Below are positions 42,426 through 52,700 of a DNA stretch of 64,000 bases, piece after piece. Each line of letters begins with the position of its first letter. The stretch's first letter is position 1. The notes beneath the pieces were generated by a model that saw only the letters and a program-made list of their open reading frames with translations, was not told where the DNA came from and made no database searches. The stretch is taken from contig JAVJSD010000080.1 of the NCBI GenBank assembly GCA_040219575.1, forward strand, positions 120,914-184,913, read 5' to 3'. Origin of the DNA: JAVJSD01 sp040219575 (GTDB lineage: Bacteria; Planctomycetota; Planctomycetia; Pirellulales; Pirellulaceae). A program made the position numbers and the translations under genes.

Positions 42426-44807
42426 ATGGCGCGCCGCCCTGTCTGTTGTTTGGTCGTTCTCTGCTGCGTCTTCTGTTGGGGCCTGGGCTGTAATTCGCCG
42501 GGAACCGACGTCTCGGCCGGCGATCAGCCCGCCGCGTCGGACGCTTCGGCGGATGCCGCGAACTCCGCCGCCGAAGACGGGGCGGAAGACTCTGTGGCGC
42601 CCGTTGATGCACCCGCCGACACCTCCGCCAAACCGTCCCTTGCAGCGTCCCCCCAGGCGGCCGCTGCGCCGGCCGGGGAGAAAGCGAAGCCCCGCTTCCG
42701 CGCACTTTTGATCGGCTGCACCACCTACGACGACATGGACGCCCCGTTGGTCGGCCCCGGCAACGACGTGTTTCTTATCCGCGACCTGCTGACCGAGAAG
42801 TTCGGCTTCTCGGCCGACGACATGGCGATCCTGGCCGAGTCATTCGGCGACCCGGTCCGCCGCCCGACGCGGGCCAACATCGTCCGTGAGATCGAGGACC
42901 TCGTCGAAAACGCCGCGGAACTCGACCAGATCGTGATCCACTTCGCCGGCCACGGCTACTGGCAGACGGACGATGACCCGCAGAGCGAGGAAGACCTGGA
43001 GCCCGACGGCCGAGATGAGCTGCTGTGTCCGGCCGACGTGAAGCCGGAATTCGATGCGGACGGAAACGTCGTCAACGCGATCACCGACGACCAACTCCGC
43101 GACTGGCTCGGGCAGATCCTGGAGAAGGGCGCCTCCGTGTGGTTCATCGCCGACTCATGCCACTCGGGATCGGTGTCGCGCGGCGACGGGAAGCGCCGCT
43201 TCCGCAGCCTGCGGGCCCGGCACTTCCGTGCCAACGAGAGTGATACGGAGCAACCGGGCGGCGCCGCGGCGCCCCGGCTGGTCTCGCGGGGCTTTGGCCG
43301 GGAATCGGTCGCCATCGATCTGCCGACGAGCGAGAAGGCGAAGGGAAAGCTGGTGGCCTTGTATGCCGCGCAACCGTATGAAGAGACGTTCGAGCAGGTT
43401 TTCCCCATCGATGATGAAGATGGAAACAGCTACGGGATCCTGACCTACACGCTGTGCCAGGCGCTGCGCAACGCCGAGGTGGGGATGTCGTACGAGCAAC
43501 TTGTGCAGGAGATCCATCAGCGTTATCGCAGCATGGGCGTCGATCGCCCGACGCCGTTCGTCGAAGGGGACGCAACCGATCAGGAGGTGCTGGGAACACG
43601 GCCGGCGGGGCGAACCGAGTTCGCGATCCGCCGCGACGGTGAGGACTATCGGCTCAACGCCGGCTCCCTGCACGACGTGACGGTGGGGAGCGTGCTGGCC
43701 GTTTACGGGCTTCCACGCAAGGAGAAGGAAGAACCAGTGGGCTTTGTTCGCGTGGTGGATGTGAGTCCATTGGAATCGACCGTATTACCATGCGAGCACG
43801 AGGCAGTGCCTGCGCCGGACGGGATTCCCGAGTTAAATCGCTGCGAGACGGTCTACGTCGATCTCGGCCAGCGTGAACTTGTGGTCGCCATCGATCCATT
43901 GACGGACAGCGGTGCGCCTCTGGACGAAGATCGCCTGCAGGCCGCCAAGGAGCGGCTCGCGGCGTTTTCCAAAGCCGACCAATCGTTAATACGCGTCGTC
44001 GACGATGCTGCCGAAGCCGATTGGCTGGTGCGGGCGCGGGGCGCGGAGTGGGTGCTGGTCCCCGCCGGCGACACCCCGGGCCAACCGCCCGAGGCGGACC
44101 CGCTGGACATCCCAAAAGTCTACGGGCCGATACCCGAGGACGAAATGGCTGAGTGGCTCGGGCTGCGTCTGGAGCGGATTGCCCGGGCGGTGAACCTCAA
44201 GCGGATCGCCTCGACCCAAGTGGGCGACACCGGCCTCGCTTCTGCGATCGACGTCGACGTGAGGCTCGTCCGCTTCCCGAGCAAGGCGGATGGTGTGAAG
44301 AAGCAACGGGGCGTTGAGGAGAAACTGTCACCCGCCACGTCGTTGCGTGCCGGTGATGTGATCGGCTTCAAGGTGAGCAACAAGAGCGATGTGCCGGTCG
44401 ACGTCTGCCTGCTGTTCATCGACAGCGCCTACGGAATCCAGCAATTCTATCCGCTGCCGGGAAGGCTCGATAATCGTCTTTCGAAATGGGACGCCGACAC
44501 CCCTTCATTCATTACCAACGCCGGGGCTGTTGATGCAGACACGCAGGGGCGCGAGTACCTGGCCGTTGTGGCCATGAAGGCGCAGGAGCAACGGCAGCCG
44601 CTGTCGTTGGAGTTTCTCAATCAACCCTCCGTTGAACAAGCGGAGGTTAAGTTGCAACGCAAGATTCCGCGGGCTCTCCGGAATCCCCTGGAGCGTCTGC
44701 TGGCTTTCACTGCCTTCAAGGATGAAGGAACTCGCGGCATCAACCTGCTTGACGTGGAGGAGAACGGCTTTCGACTGCAACTGCTCGAATGGGAGACGAA
44801 GCCGTGA
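42426..44807 (+). CDS. Caspase-like (C14) lipoprotein
   Basis: The 793-residue protein starts with a lipoprotein-type signal (Cys-rich hydrophobic segment ending near GLGCNS), then a long Ala/Asp/Pro linker. The caspase fold at about 90-395 has FRALLIGCTTYDD, catalytic His in VIHFAGHGYW (about 174) and catalytic Cys in FIADSCHSGS (about 242). The remaining 400 residues are beta-rich, including an SNKSDVPVDVCLLFIDS region suited to a surface domain. The start follows AAGGAGTCTGG. It is the only caspase gene here with an unmodified classic dyad and lipid anchoring. Confidence 0.82.
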   Translation: MARRPVCCLVVLCCVFCWGLGCNSPGTDVSAGDQPAASDASADAANSAAEDGAEDSVAPVDAPADTSAKPSLAASPQAAAAPAGEKAKPRFRALLIGCTTYDDMDAPLVGPGNDVFLIRDLLTEKFGFSADDMAILAESFGDPVRRPTRANIVREIEDLVENAAELDQIVIHFAGHGYWQTDDDPQSEEDLEPDGRDELLCPADVKPEFDADGNVVNAITDDQLRDWLGQILEKGASVWFIADSCHSGSVSRGDGKRRFRSLRARHFRANESDTEQPGGAAAPRLVSRGFGRESVAIDLPTSEKAKGKLVALYAAQPYEETFEQVFPIDDEDGNSYGILTYTLCQALRNAEVGMSYEQLVQEIHQRYRSMGVDRPTPFVEGDATDQEVLGTRPAGRTEFAIRRDGEDYRLNAGSLHDVTVGSVLAVYGLPRKEKEEPVGFVRVVDVSPLESTVLPCEHEAVPAPDGIPELNRCETVYVDLGQRELVVAIDPLTDSGAPLDEDRLQAAKERLAAFSKADQSLIRVVDDAAEADWLVRARGAEWVLVPAGDTPGQPPEADPLDIPKVYGPIPEDEMAEWLGLRLERIARAVNLKRIASTQVGDTGLASAIDVDVRLVRFPSKADGVKKQRGVEEKLSPATSLRAGDVIGFKVSNKSDVPVDVCLLFIDSAYGIQQFYPLPGRLDNRLSKWDADTPSFITNAGAVDADTQGREYLAVVAMKAQEQRQPLSLEFLNQPSVEQAEVKLQRKIPRALRNPLERLLAFTAFKDEGTRGINLLDVEENGFRLQLLEWETKP

Positions 44808-45252
44808 GATCTTTCCTCGATTTAGGGCGGTCGATCATCAAGCGGGCGCCCGCGTTGACCCCGTCGCCGTAAGCGTTTCTGTCAGCGCGAGCGGCTGAAA
44901 ACCGTTCGTGGGATGTACGACGCCTCGCTTGTCCTGTCGCCGGCAGCGTGACGGCGATTCAAAATGCTGTTTTCGGCGGGTTGATTCGACCAGTCGGCCG
45001 ACGCGACAATCGTTGGATGTCGAGAGGCGAAGTTTGGCGAGGCTGTAAGGAAGTGGAATGAGGTGCGTAAAGGGGGTGTAAGCCGACGGATACCGTATCC
45101 TGCAACTCACTCCCGGAGCCCTCCCGATGGCCGCCGAAGCCGCACTCCTTGCCTCCAGTGGTTCGATTGTTTTTCCTGTTCGCCGTGCTCGCACGGGGAG
45201 ACGCCGTCCACGCGTCGCCGAGACCGATTCCCGGAAATATCTCCCGCCCGAT
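44808..45252 (+). other. Intergenic region upstream of the ECF sigma gene
   Basis: It contains the ECF-type motif at 45043-45081 and a possible upstream start codon at 45127 with GGAG before it. No other gene-like frame or terminator is convincing. Confidence 0.45.
45043..45081 (+). promoter_or_regulatory. ECF-type promoter motif (copy D), autoregulatory
   Basis: CTGTAAGG, 14 bases, then GCGTAAAGGGGGTGTAAG, reading toward the ECF sigma gene. The same elements and spacing as the three minus-strand copies suggest that the sigma factor drives its own gene. Confidence 0.72.
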
Positions 45253-45849
45253 ATGATCGAGACCAATACCTCCCTGGTTCGCCGCGTCCGCGATCCTCAG
45301 GATTCGGAAAGCTGGCGCGAGTTTGTGACGATCTATCAGCCGCTGCTGCTCAACTTTGTCCGCAAGCGCGGGCCGCAAGACGCTGAAGCGGAAGCGATTG
45401 TTCAAGAAGTACTGGTGAGCCTGTGGAATAAGCTGCCGGAATTTGAGCTCGATCATTCTAAGGGACGCTTCCGCGGCTGGCTGTGGCGGGTGACGCGGAA
45501 CACGGTGCTCTCGTTCTATCGAGCGCGGCAACGGGACGTGAGGCTGAAGGACGAGTACCGGCAGCAACTCGATTCCTTCGAGGCGACCGATCCCGACGAG
45601 CCGGACGAGGATTTCGTCATGGAACAGCGGCGGCGCGTCCTCGGCTTCGCCATCGAACGCGTGCGGGGCAAAACGCAGCCCCGCACCTGGTCGTGCTTCG
45701 AGATGCATATCCTCAAGCACCTGCCGGCGCAAGAGGTGGCCGAAGAGTTGGACATGAAGGTGAACGCCGTCTACACCAACGCCTCACGCGTGCTCAGCAA
45801 GGTCCGCGATTTTTGTCAGGACTACGACGAGGATTTGAGCCATGGCTGA
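45253..45849 (+). CDS. ECF RNA polymerase sigma factor
   Basis: The 198-residue protein has sigma region 2 (SWREFVTIYQPLLLNFVRKR through GRFRGWLWRVTRN) and region 4 (LPAQEVAEELDMKVNAVYTN, a helix-turn-helix). The start MIETNTSLVRRVRD is typical for planctomycete ECF proteins; ATG 45127 in frame would add 42 atypical residues but has a better ribosome site. The next gene, overlapping by 8 bp, encodes a kinase with an anti-sigma-like zinc finger, the ECF-STK arrangement. It is the probable reader of the TGTAAG-N16-CGTA motif. Confidence 0.9.
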   Translation: MIETNTSLVRRVRDPQDSESWREFVTIYQPLLLNFVRKRGPQDAEAEAIVQEVLVSLWNKLPEFELDHSKGRFRGWLWRVTRNTVLSFYRARQRDVRLKDEYRQQLDSFEATDPDEPDEDFVMEQRRRVLGFAIERVRGKTQPRTWSCFEMHILKHLPAQEVAEELDMKVNAVYTNASRVLSKVRDFCQDYDEDLSHG

Positions 45850-47548
45850 GATCAACTGTCCGCAAGAAGAAGAGCTGCTGCCGCTGGTGGCTGACGATGC
45901 GGACCATGTCCAGCCGCACGTGCGCGAGCACGTTGAACATTGTTCCTCCTGTCAAAAGCGGCTGAAAGAACTGGATTTGCAACTATCGACATTGCGCGCC
46001 ATGTCGGTCGACACCATACCGCCGCAGGCTCCTCCCGCACCTCTGATCTATCTTGAGGATGAGGAGGAGGAATTGCCTGCCGCCATTGGTCGATACCGCG
46101 TGGTAGGCATGATTGGCAAAGGTGGACAGGGCTTGGTGTTTCGCGTCGTGCATCCCACGCTGCAAAAAGACCTGGTGCTGAAGCTGGGGCTCCGTCGGCT
46201 GAGCGCGTCCGGGCTGAAGCGCGACCGGCTTGCCGCCGAAGGTCGGCTGTTGGCGGATCTCGATCATCCCAACCTCGCCCGCGTGGTCGACCTCGACGTC
46301 GAAGACGATCGTCCCTTTCTGGTGCTGGAGTACGTCCGGGGACGCACCTTGCGGCAGTACCTCCGTGACGAACAACCGTCGCCGCGCGAGATCGCCGAAT
46401 TGCTGGCCGACGTGGCGCGAGCCCTCGTGCCCGCACACGCGGCGGGCGTCATTCACCAGGATCTGAAGCCCGCCAACATTCTAATCGATGAGCAGGGGCG
46501 GCCGCGGATCATCGACTTCGGCATGGCGATGTTGCGCGGCGCCTGGACGGACGAGACACTGGAGCTCGAATCGATCGGCGGGACGCTCAGCTTCATGTCG
46601 CCGGAACAGGCACGAGCCGACATCGATCGGATCGGTCCGGCATGCGACATCTTCGCACTCGGCGCCATCCTGTACGATGCGCTGACGGGGCAGCCGCCCT
46701 ACACGGCCGAAACGGTCGAAGACGCGTTGGAACTGGCGAAACGGTGCGAATTCGATCGGCAGAAGCTGATCGACTCCGCGGCCCCGGGAGCTCTGGTCAA
46801 GATCTGCCTGCGGGCCATGTCGTCCGAACCGGGAGAACGTCAGCGGAGCGCCAAGGAACTTGCTGATGAGTTGGACCGCTTTGCCGGGCGGCGGCGCTGG
46901 TGGCCCGCGGCGCTCGGCGCGACCGCGCTGCTTCTCGGAATGGGACTGGCAATTGCGCTGTGGCCGGCGCCGGATGCGCGGACGGAGGATTTTCAGTATC
47001 TGATTCAGGCGGAGCGAGGCGATCGGTTGCTGTGGGTTCACCAGGAATTGCCGCTCCGCGCGGGAGACCGCATCCGCGTGTTCTGCGACGTTCCGGCTCA
47101 TCTCCATCCGTCGTTGTTCTGGTTCAACAGCGACGGGCAATGGACGCAGCTCGACTCCGTCGCCGTCAAGGAGGCGGATGCGCCGGGAATGATGCAATTA
47201 GTGTACCCAGCCGATGGCCGTAAGATCGGTCTCGACGCCGCCGGCGGCACGGAGTTTGTCCTGGTTTGTGCGAGCGTTGAAGCAACGCCGCAGTTGGCAA
47301 GTCTGCGTGAATCATCGGCGGAGTTTCTCGCCACCGGCCCCCTTCCCCCCCTGCCCAACGACATCCTGGTCGTGATGCGACACGGCGCCGTCGCGTCCCA
47401 ATCCAGCGCCACCGGGCAGACGCCGCGCGGCTTCACACCACCCGCCAAATCAAACGCCGCCATCGTCGAAGACCGCCTGGAGCAGTTGCGCGTGAAACTG
47501 CGATCGAAATACCCCTTTGTCACCGGCATCGCCTTTCCACACCGGTGA
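45842..47548 (+). CDS. Anti-sigma-like zinc finger / Ser-Thr kinase membrane protein
   Basis: The 568-residue protein starts with a short zinc-finger-like HVREHVEHCSSC (H-x3-C-x2-C) as in anti-sigma factors. A kinase domain (about 82-345) has IGKGGQGLVF, VLKLGL, the catalytic loop VIHQDLKPANI (HQD) and IIDFGMA. A single membrane helix (LGATALLLGMGLAIALW, about 357-375) precedes an extracytoplasmic beta-rich domain. It overlaps the sigma gene and probably controls it by binding and phosphorylation in response to an envelope signal. Confidence 0.85.
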   Translation: MAEINCPQEEELLPLVADDADHVQPHVREHVEHCSSCQKRLKELDLQLSTLRAMSVDTIPPQAPPAPLIYLEDEEEELPAAIGRYRVVGMIGKGGQGLVFRVVHPTLQKDLVLKLGLRRLSASGLKRDRLAAEGRLLADLDHPNLARVVDLDVEDDRPFLVLEYVRGRTLRQYLRDEQPSPREIAELLADVARALVPAHAAGVIHQDLKPANILIDEQGRPRIIDFGMAMLRGAWTDETLELESIGGTLSFMSPEQARADIDRIGPACDIFALGAILYDALTGQPPYTAETVEDALELAKRCEFDRQKLIDSAAPGALVKICLRAMSSEPGERQRSAKELADELDRFAGRRRWWPAALGATALLLGMGLAIALWPAPDARTEDFQYLIQAERGDRLLWVHQELPLRAGDRIRVFCDVPAHLHPSLFWFNSDGQWTQLDSVAVKEADAPGMMQLVYPADGRKIGLDAAGGTEFVLVCASVEATPQLASLRESSAEFLATGPLPPLPNDILVVMRHGAVASQSSATGQTPRGFTPPAKSNAAIVEDRLEQLRVKLRSKYPFVTGIAFPHR

Positions 47549-47666
47549 TCGGGATGTCCGTGAAGGTTCCTGCTCGCCATCCTGCGATGCACATTTGGAG
47601 TACGGCGCTCGGCGAAGATCCAGCGGACAACAGCGAAGCAGGCAACGTATGGGTGGTGATATCCGA

Positions 47667-49679
47667 CTACCGGCGAATGAAAAGAAAATCACCGTGCTCA
47701 TCGCCATTCATGAACCCCACTCCCGGTTCGGACTCCTCGACTTTCATGGCGGCGTCAACGACTTCATCGCCGGTAACGATTCCATCTTCCCCACCACCAT
47801 TCGTCAGCACCTCCAGGAACTTTCGAGCGAAAGGGGAGTGCTCGCCTGCCACTCCGTCGGATACCGGGCCTCGGCCGGAGGTCAAGAATCGCTTGCAGCC
47901 AAACTGAAGTTTGCGCCGCACGTATTCCGATTTCGCCACTTGTCGATAAACTCCCTCGCTCTTGGCCTTCTCGATTCGCGCATCGGGTCCGCCTCGCAGG
48001 GAGGGAATCAGCGACCCCAGGTCGGCGACGCCCCACGCACCGGCGGATTCCGTCTCCGTTGACGGGCCTCTTGACGCCTCGATCGCGGTCTCGGCATCGA
48101 AGGTGGCACTATAGCACGCGTCGATGACCACAAACACATGTCGACAATCAAGCTTCTCCAGCGTTGTTCGCAGGTCGTCATGGTCGATATAGCTTTTCCA
48201 CCATTTCGGTTTCTTCGGAGATTGTGAGTCCTTCATAACAATGTAGCCGTCCTTACGTTGGCCGTTGTAATAGCCGTGGCCGGCAATGAACACAAATAGT
48301 CGATCTTCCGGTTGCAGGTATTTCAGCTGCGAGTAATCCTGGAATTTCTGAATTTCCTCAATTACGTCATCGCGCGGCTTATCGATCAGGAGCGTCGCGT
48401 TTCCCTCCTTGAAGCCGTACTGCTGAACGAGTACGTTTCGAATTGCCTTCGCGTCGGCAACCGCGTTACTCAGCTTTGTCCATTCCGGCGCATCGTAATT
48501 GTCTGTAGCGATAAAGATGGCATGGTCCTCGCCCTCTGGAGGCAGGACCTGTGTGTCCCGGTCCGATTCGAGAATCTCAAGGCCGCGCGGATTGACACTC
48601 GTGTCTCCGGGGACGAACACGAACAAGGCGAGCGATGCGACCAGGACGATGGATGCGACAATCCCGGCGAGAAGCCGCGGCCTGCGAATGCGCGGCGAGG
48701 CGGACGAGACTGGCGTCGCACTCGTCCAACGTCTGACGGTGTTTAGGATCCGCTCGTCGGAAAGCTGGGCGCCGCCCTTGGGCGCGGCGACTAGCGTGTG
48801 TTCGAATCGGGCGCCGTCGAACCAGGGGTTGTTGGCGGCGGAGTCGGCCTCAACGTCTATTTCCGCTTGCTGTAATTGCACGCACAGCGGCTTGAGCGAC
48901 AGACGCTGCACAGGGTCGGTACTGAAGACCCAGTTGCGGTCGGCCCATTGGACGGCCAGCAAAAGGTAGCCGCGGCCGGTGGGGGATTCCGCATCAGTGC
49001 GGCACCAGTGTTTGAACAGCAGGCTCTTGGGACGCCGCAGCACCAACGCGGCGCTTTTCTCGCCGGGATGTGTCGGTGAATCCGTCGGCAGGACGATCAA
49101 CCATTTCTCACCCCGCGCGACATCCTCGCGATAGACTTTGTGGTCGCTGGACAGGAATGCCAGTTCGCGGCCAAACTTCGACTCATCGAACAGCGGCGCT
49201 TTGAATGGGTCCTCGCCCTCGTCGATGGCCTGCATGACCCGCTGCGCCATGGGCCGCCAGCGCTCGACAAAACGCCGGGACACTTCCTTGTCCGTCAGGT
49301 CTTCGCCCACCGAGTTGAGAATCGCCAGGTAGACGCCCTCGATCGAATTTTCCAGAGGCGCCGAACCGGGGCGCAGTCCCTCCCGCGCCAGCGCTGCATA
49401 GCGGGCGAAGGCCTCCGCCGCCTCGGGGATCGCCTCGCACGCCAACTGTCGCTGCACGAGTTCGGCCGCCAGCATGTCGTCAAACGTCGGTGTCTTGGGT
49501 AGCACAATGCACTCGATCGGCCCCGCCCCCTGACTCAGCGCCGCCAAACCGTGCTCGAGCACATACAGCGCCAAATCCCGCCGCCCCTCATCCTCCGCCC
49601 GCGCCGGAATCAGCTGGAGCGTCCTCTCAAGAACGGCCGCAGGATTAGTTTCGACAATGTCTTGAAACACGAGTTCCAT
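47667..49679 (-). CDS. Membrane caspase-like protease with novel N-terminal domain
   Basis: The 670-residue protein has an N-terminal helical region, a middle domain (LVLPTDSPTHPGEKSAALVL), a membrane helix (LLAGIVASIVLVASLALFVF, about 350-370) and a C-terminal caspase fold: DHAIFIATDNYD, His in FVFIAGHGYY (about 468), Cys in VFVVIDACYSATF (about 519). The last residues contain an EF-hand-like acidic loop region (GGEDGIVTGDEVVD). It lies downstream of the kinase gene on the same strand, 112 bp away, so they are probably co-transcribed. Confidence 0.82.
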   Translation of the reverse strand: MELVFQDIVETNPAAVLERTLQLIPARAEDEGRRDLALYVLEHGLAALSQGAGPIECIVLPKTPTFDDMLAAELVQRQLACEAIPEAAEAFARYAALAREGLRPGSAPLENSIEGVYLAILNSVGEDLTDKEVSRRFVERWRPMAQRVMQAIDEGEDPFKAPLFDESKFGRELAFLSSDHKVYREDVARGEKWLIVLPTDSPTHPGEKSAALVLRRPKSLLFKHWCRTDAESPTGRGYLLLAVQWADRNWVFSTDPVQRLSLKPLCVQLQQAEIDVEADSAANNPWFDGARFEHTLVAAPKGGAQLSDERILNTVRRWTSATPVSSASPRIRRPRLLAGIVASIVLVASLALFVFVPGDTSVNPRGLEILESDRDTQVLPPEGEDHAIFIATDNYDAPEWTKLSNAVADAKAIRNVLVQQYGFKEGNATLLIDKPRDDVIEEIQKFQDYSQLKYLQPEDRLFVFIAGHGYYNGQRKDGYIVMKDSQSPKKPKWWKSYIDHDDLRTTLEKLDCRHVFVVIDACYSATFDAETAIEASRGPSTETESAGAWGVADLGSLIPSLRGGPDARIEKAKSEGVYRQVAKSEYVRRKLQFGCKRFLTSGRGPVSDGVAGEHSPFARKFLEVLTNGGGEDGIVTGDEVVDAAMKVEESEPGVGFMNGDEHGDFLFIRR

Positions 49680-49791
49680 GCCCAGTGGCTACCTGTAAGC
49701 GTGACGGGATTGCCTGACTGAAACCAAGCTGACCGCAGTATGGGAAGTTCGAAGCCGGAACCTGGCAACCTGGCAAGACTTGGTTGGAAGC

Positions 49792-52700
49792 TTAGCGGCT
49801 GTAGCGAATCGTGACTGCCGCCCGTGGTACGCCAACCACTCGGGGCACAATCTTATGATGCGCGTCAATCGTTTGCCCCTGCGACGTCACTAGCCGCTGT
49901 CGACTCAATGGCTCATCCGGTGGCGGCTCCTCATCAGAAGTCCAGCATGCTGCGAAGATCGCGTTTACCGAGCCGAGTTCATCGTAAGGCTTGAGTGGAA
50001 AGCCGCCCGCAGACGATGGGTATTCGAAGACTTCGAACTGCCTGATTGTCTGGGCCGTTTGGTACCAGCCAAGAATCTCGATTTCGCCTTGGCGAGGCAC
50101 GATCAAGCACCCCAGATCGCGTATCTCCTCGACTTCGTAGAACGACAATACGTTTACACCATCCACGCTGAGACGAACTGCCGCGTCACGTTGCGATTGG
50201 TTGTACAACCGAATTGCGTACCGTTGAGGTGCGTCCTCAACCGTCGGGATACCATTGTTTATCGTTGGGACAATCGGGGCGACGACACGTTGCCCATCAA
50301 CGGCGACGATCTCCAAAACGTACGGGCTTTCGCGTGATGCCGATACGCGTGTGCCGCTAATGTAGGGGCTTGGAACGTCAAGAGCCCTTTTCAAGTTGCG
50401 GGCGATCTCGTCATCGCCCGACAGAGGTATTTCTAGCGTGGCGTCAACGAAGTAATAGGCCTGGGAACCTTCGAGCAATTGCTCCGCGGAACTAACAACA
50501 TCGCCGTTCTTATTCACTATGTCTGCTCGAATTTGAACGAAACACTTTGGAGAGATCTCTCCTTCGATCTCGGGCATGGCGTAGGAACCACGAATCGATT
50601 GCGGCGCTTGTGTGCCCACTTCAATGCCGAGTTTCTCCAGCTTTTCACGCAGCTTGGTTCTGATGACATTGGAACCCGAACTGTTAAGCCCCGGCGCCCC
50701 GCCAAATGGCCCGATCGAAATTGACTTTGGCGACCGTTCAGCGTCAATCGTGCGCGCGACAAGCATGGCTATTTCGCCCATCGCTTCGTCAAGCGTTTCC
50801 GCAACCGTTTCCTCCTGTTTCGGTTCGATCAGGGGAAGTGGCACGGTTCGTGATTCGGGAGTCGCCAGGACCAATTGTTGAGACAGCCCTGACGCATCTA
50901 GAAGCGATGGCGCTTGCGGTTTCTGAAACTTGGAAAGTGTGAACTTGCGAGCATTGGATTCAGTATACGTTGCCAAATCCGCGAGAGTGACCTCGTTGTC
51001 TCCGTCCGCGTCTGCACGACCAGCTAGACCTTCAATTACATAGTGGAAGAATACACTACGTTCTAACTCCGGTGACTCGTAGCTCGCTTGTCCCGCCGAG
51101 GCGCTCAGCAGCACAGCAACGTCTCTCGGAGGCGAAAGGCTCGCAGAATTCACCTGGACCTGTGGATGACCAGGGTCGCCCCCTTGATACGGAAAGTCGG
51201 CGAGGACCAGCTTGGTTCGCGCCCGGCAAGCACGAAGTTGCCCGTAGACCTCACTCAAGGAGAGCATCGAGGACCTATCATCCAAACGCGAGTCGAACGT
51301 CACGAAGAAGGCGGAACTGGCGTCATTCTCCAGCGGCAGCATGTGCCCCGACAGGGCGACGATCAACGTGTCCTCGTGGGAACATCGGTTTGAAATCGAT
51401 TCGAGGGCTCGCAGGATATTCTCTTTGGTCGGCGTGAGCTGGGACTTCTCGGCAGCGAGTTTCTCCGTCAAGAGCAGCACGTTTTTCTCGTCGTAGCCGC
51501 CGCTTACAAGAACGGACGCCAATTCCTCGACGTCGCGTTCGGCGTAGCGCAGCGGCGCTAGCTCCGCGTGTTCCTCGTAATTCAGCCCAACAAGCAGCGA
51601 AAATCTGACGGGGGAGGTAGCGGCGGGCGGTAGCTTGGCGCCGCCATATGCGGTGGGATCAATCTCGAAAGTCGTCGCACTCCGCGGCGGTTCACTTTCC
51701 GTCGTATTGTCTATCGCAGCATAATTCTTTTCCTTTGCTGCAACCTCAGATCTCGTGGGACCTTCCTTCTCAGGATTGTCCTTGCCACGCCACGCGGGAA
51801 GGTTGTTCCAGACTACGACAAGCGCGATCTGAAGGGCCACTAAACCGAAAAACAATCCAATTTTCGTCGCATGCCGGCGTAGGAACTTCCGGGACCGATA
51901 CACCAGCGTCGCTTTCTTCGCCTTGATCGGGCGGTCGTCGAGCCAGCGCTGCAAGTCCTCGACCAACTCGCGGGCAGACTCGTAGCGACGACGCGGCTCC
52001 TTCTCAAGGCATTTGGCGACGATCGCCTCCAGGTCGGCGGGAACGCCGGGATGGTGTTTGCGAATCCGCTCGGGTTCTTCGTACTGAATCCGCTCCATGA
52101 TCTCGGGCGTCGGCAGTTCTTCGTCGGCGCCGAAGATGGGGCGAAGGGTGAGCAGTTCCCAGAGCGTGGCGCCCAGGCTGTAAACGTCCGTGCGGGCGTC
52201 GAGACGCTTGATCGCCCGGACCTGCTCGGGGCTGGCGTAGCGGAGCGTGCCGACGAACTGCCGCGTGCGGGTCAGTTTGCGGTCCAACTCGTCGGCGAAC
52301 TGGGCGAGGCCCAGGTCCATCAACACGGCCTGCCCGCCGTCAGGGCTGACGACGATGTTGCCGGGCTTGATGTCGCGATGGATGATGCCCGCCTCGTGCA
52401 GCGCATGGGCCGCCTCAGCCACGTCGCGGATCAGTTCCACGATTCGCCGCACGTAGCTGCCTTCGCCCACCGCCGGCGGCGCGGCGACTTCACCGGCAAC
52501 CTCACTGCAAAGCTGCTCCGGCGACTCGCCGAGCGGCTTCTCGGCTTTGCGCGTCTCTTCGCAAACCGTGCTCAGCGTGTTGTGCCACGTCTCCAGATTG
52601 ACGTCGGCGACGCTGCCCTCGCTAGTCTGCAGCGACTCGCACACCGCCGATAACGTGGCCCCTTCCAGCAACTCCATGGCGTAGAACCAATGGTCTCCCT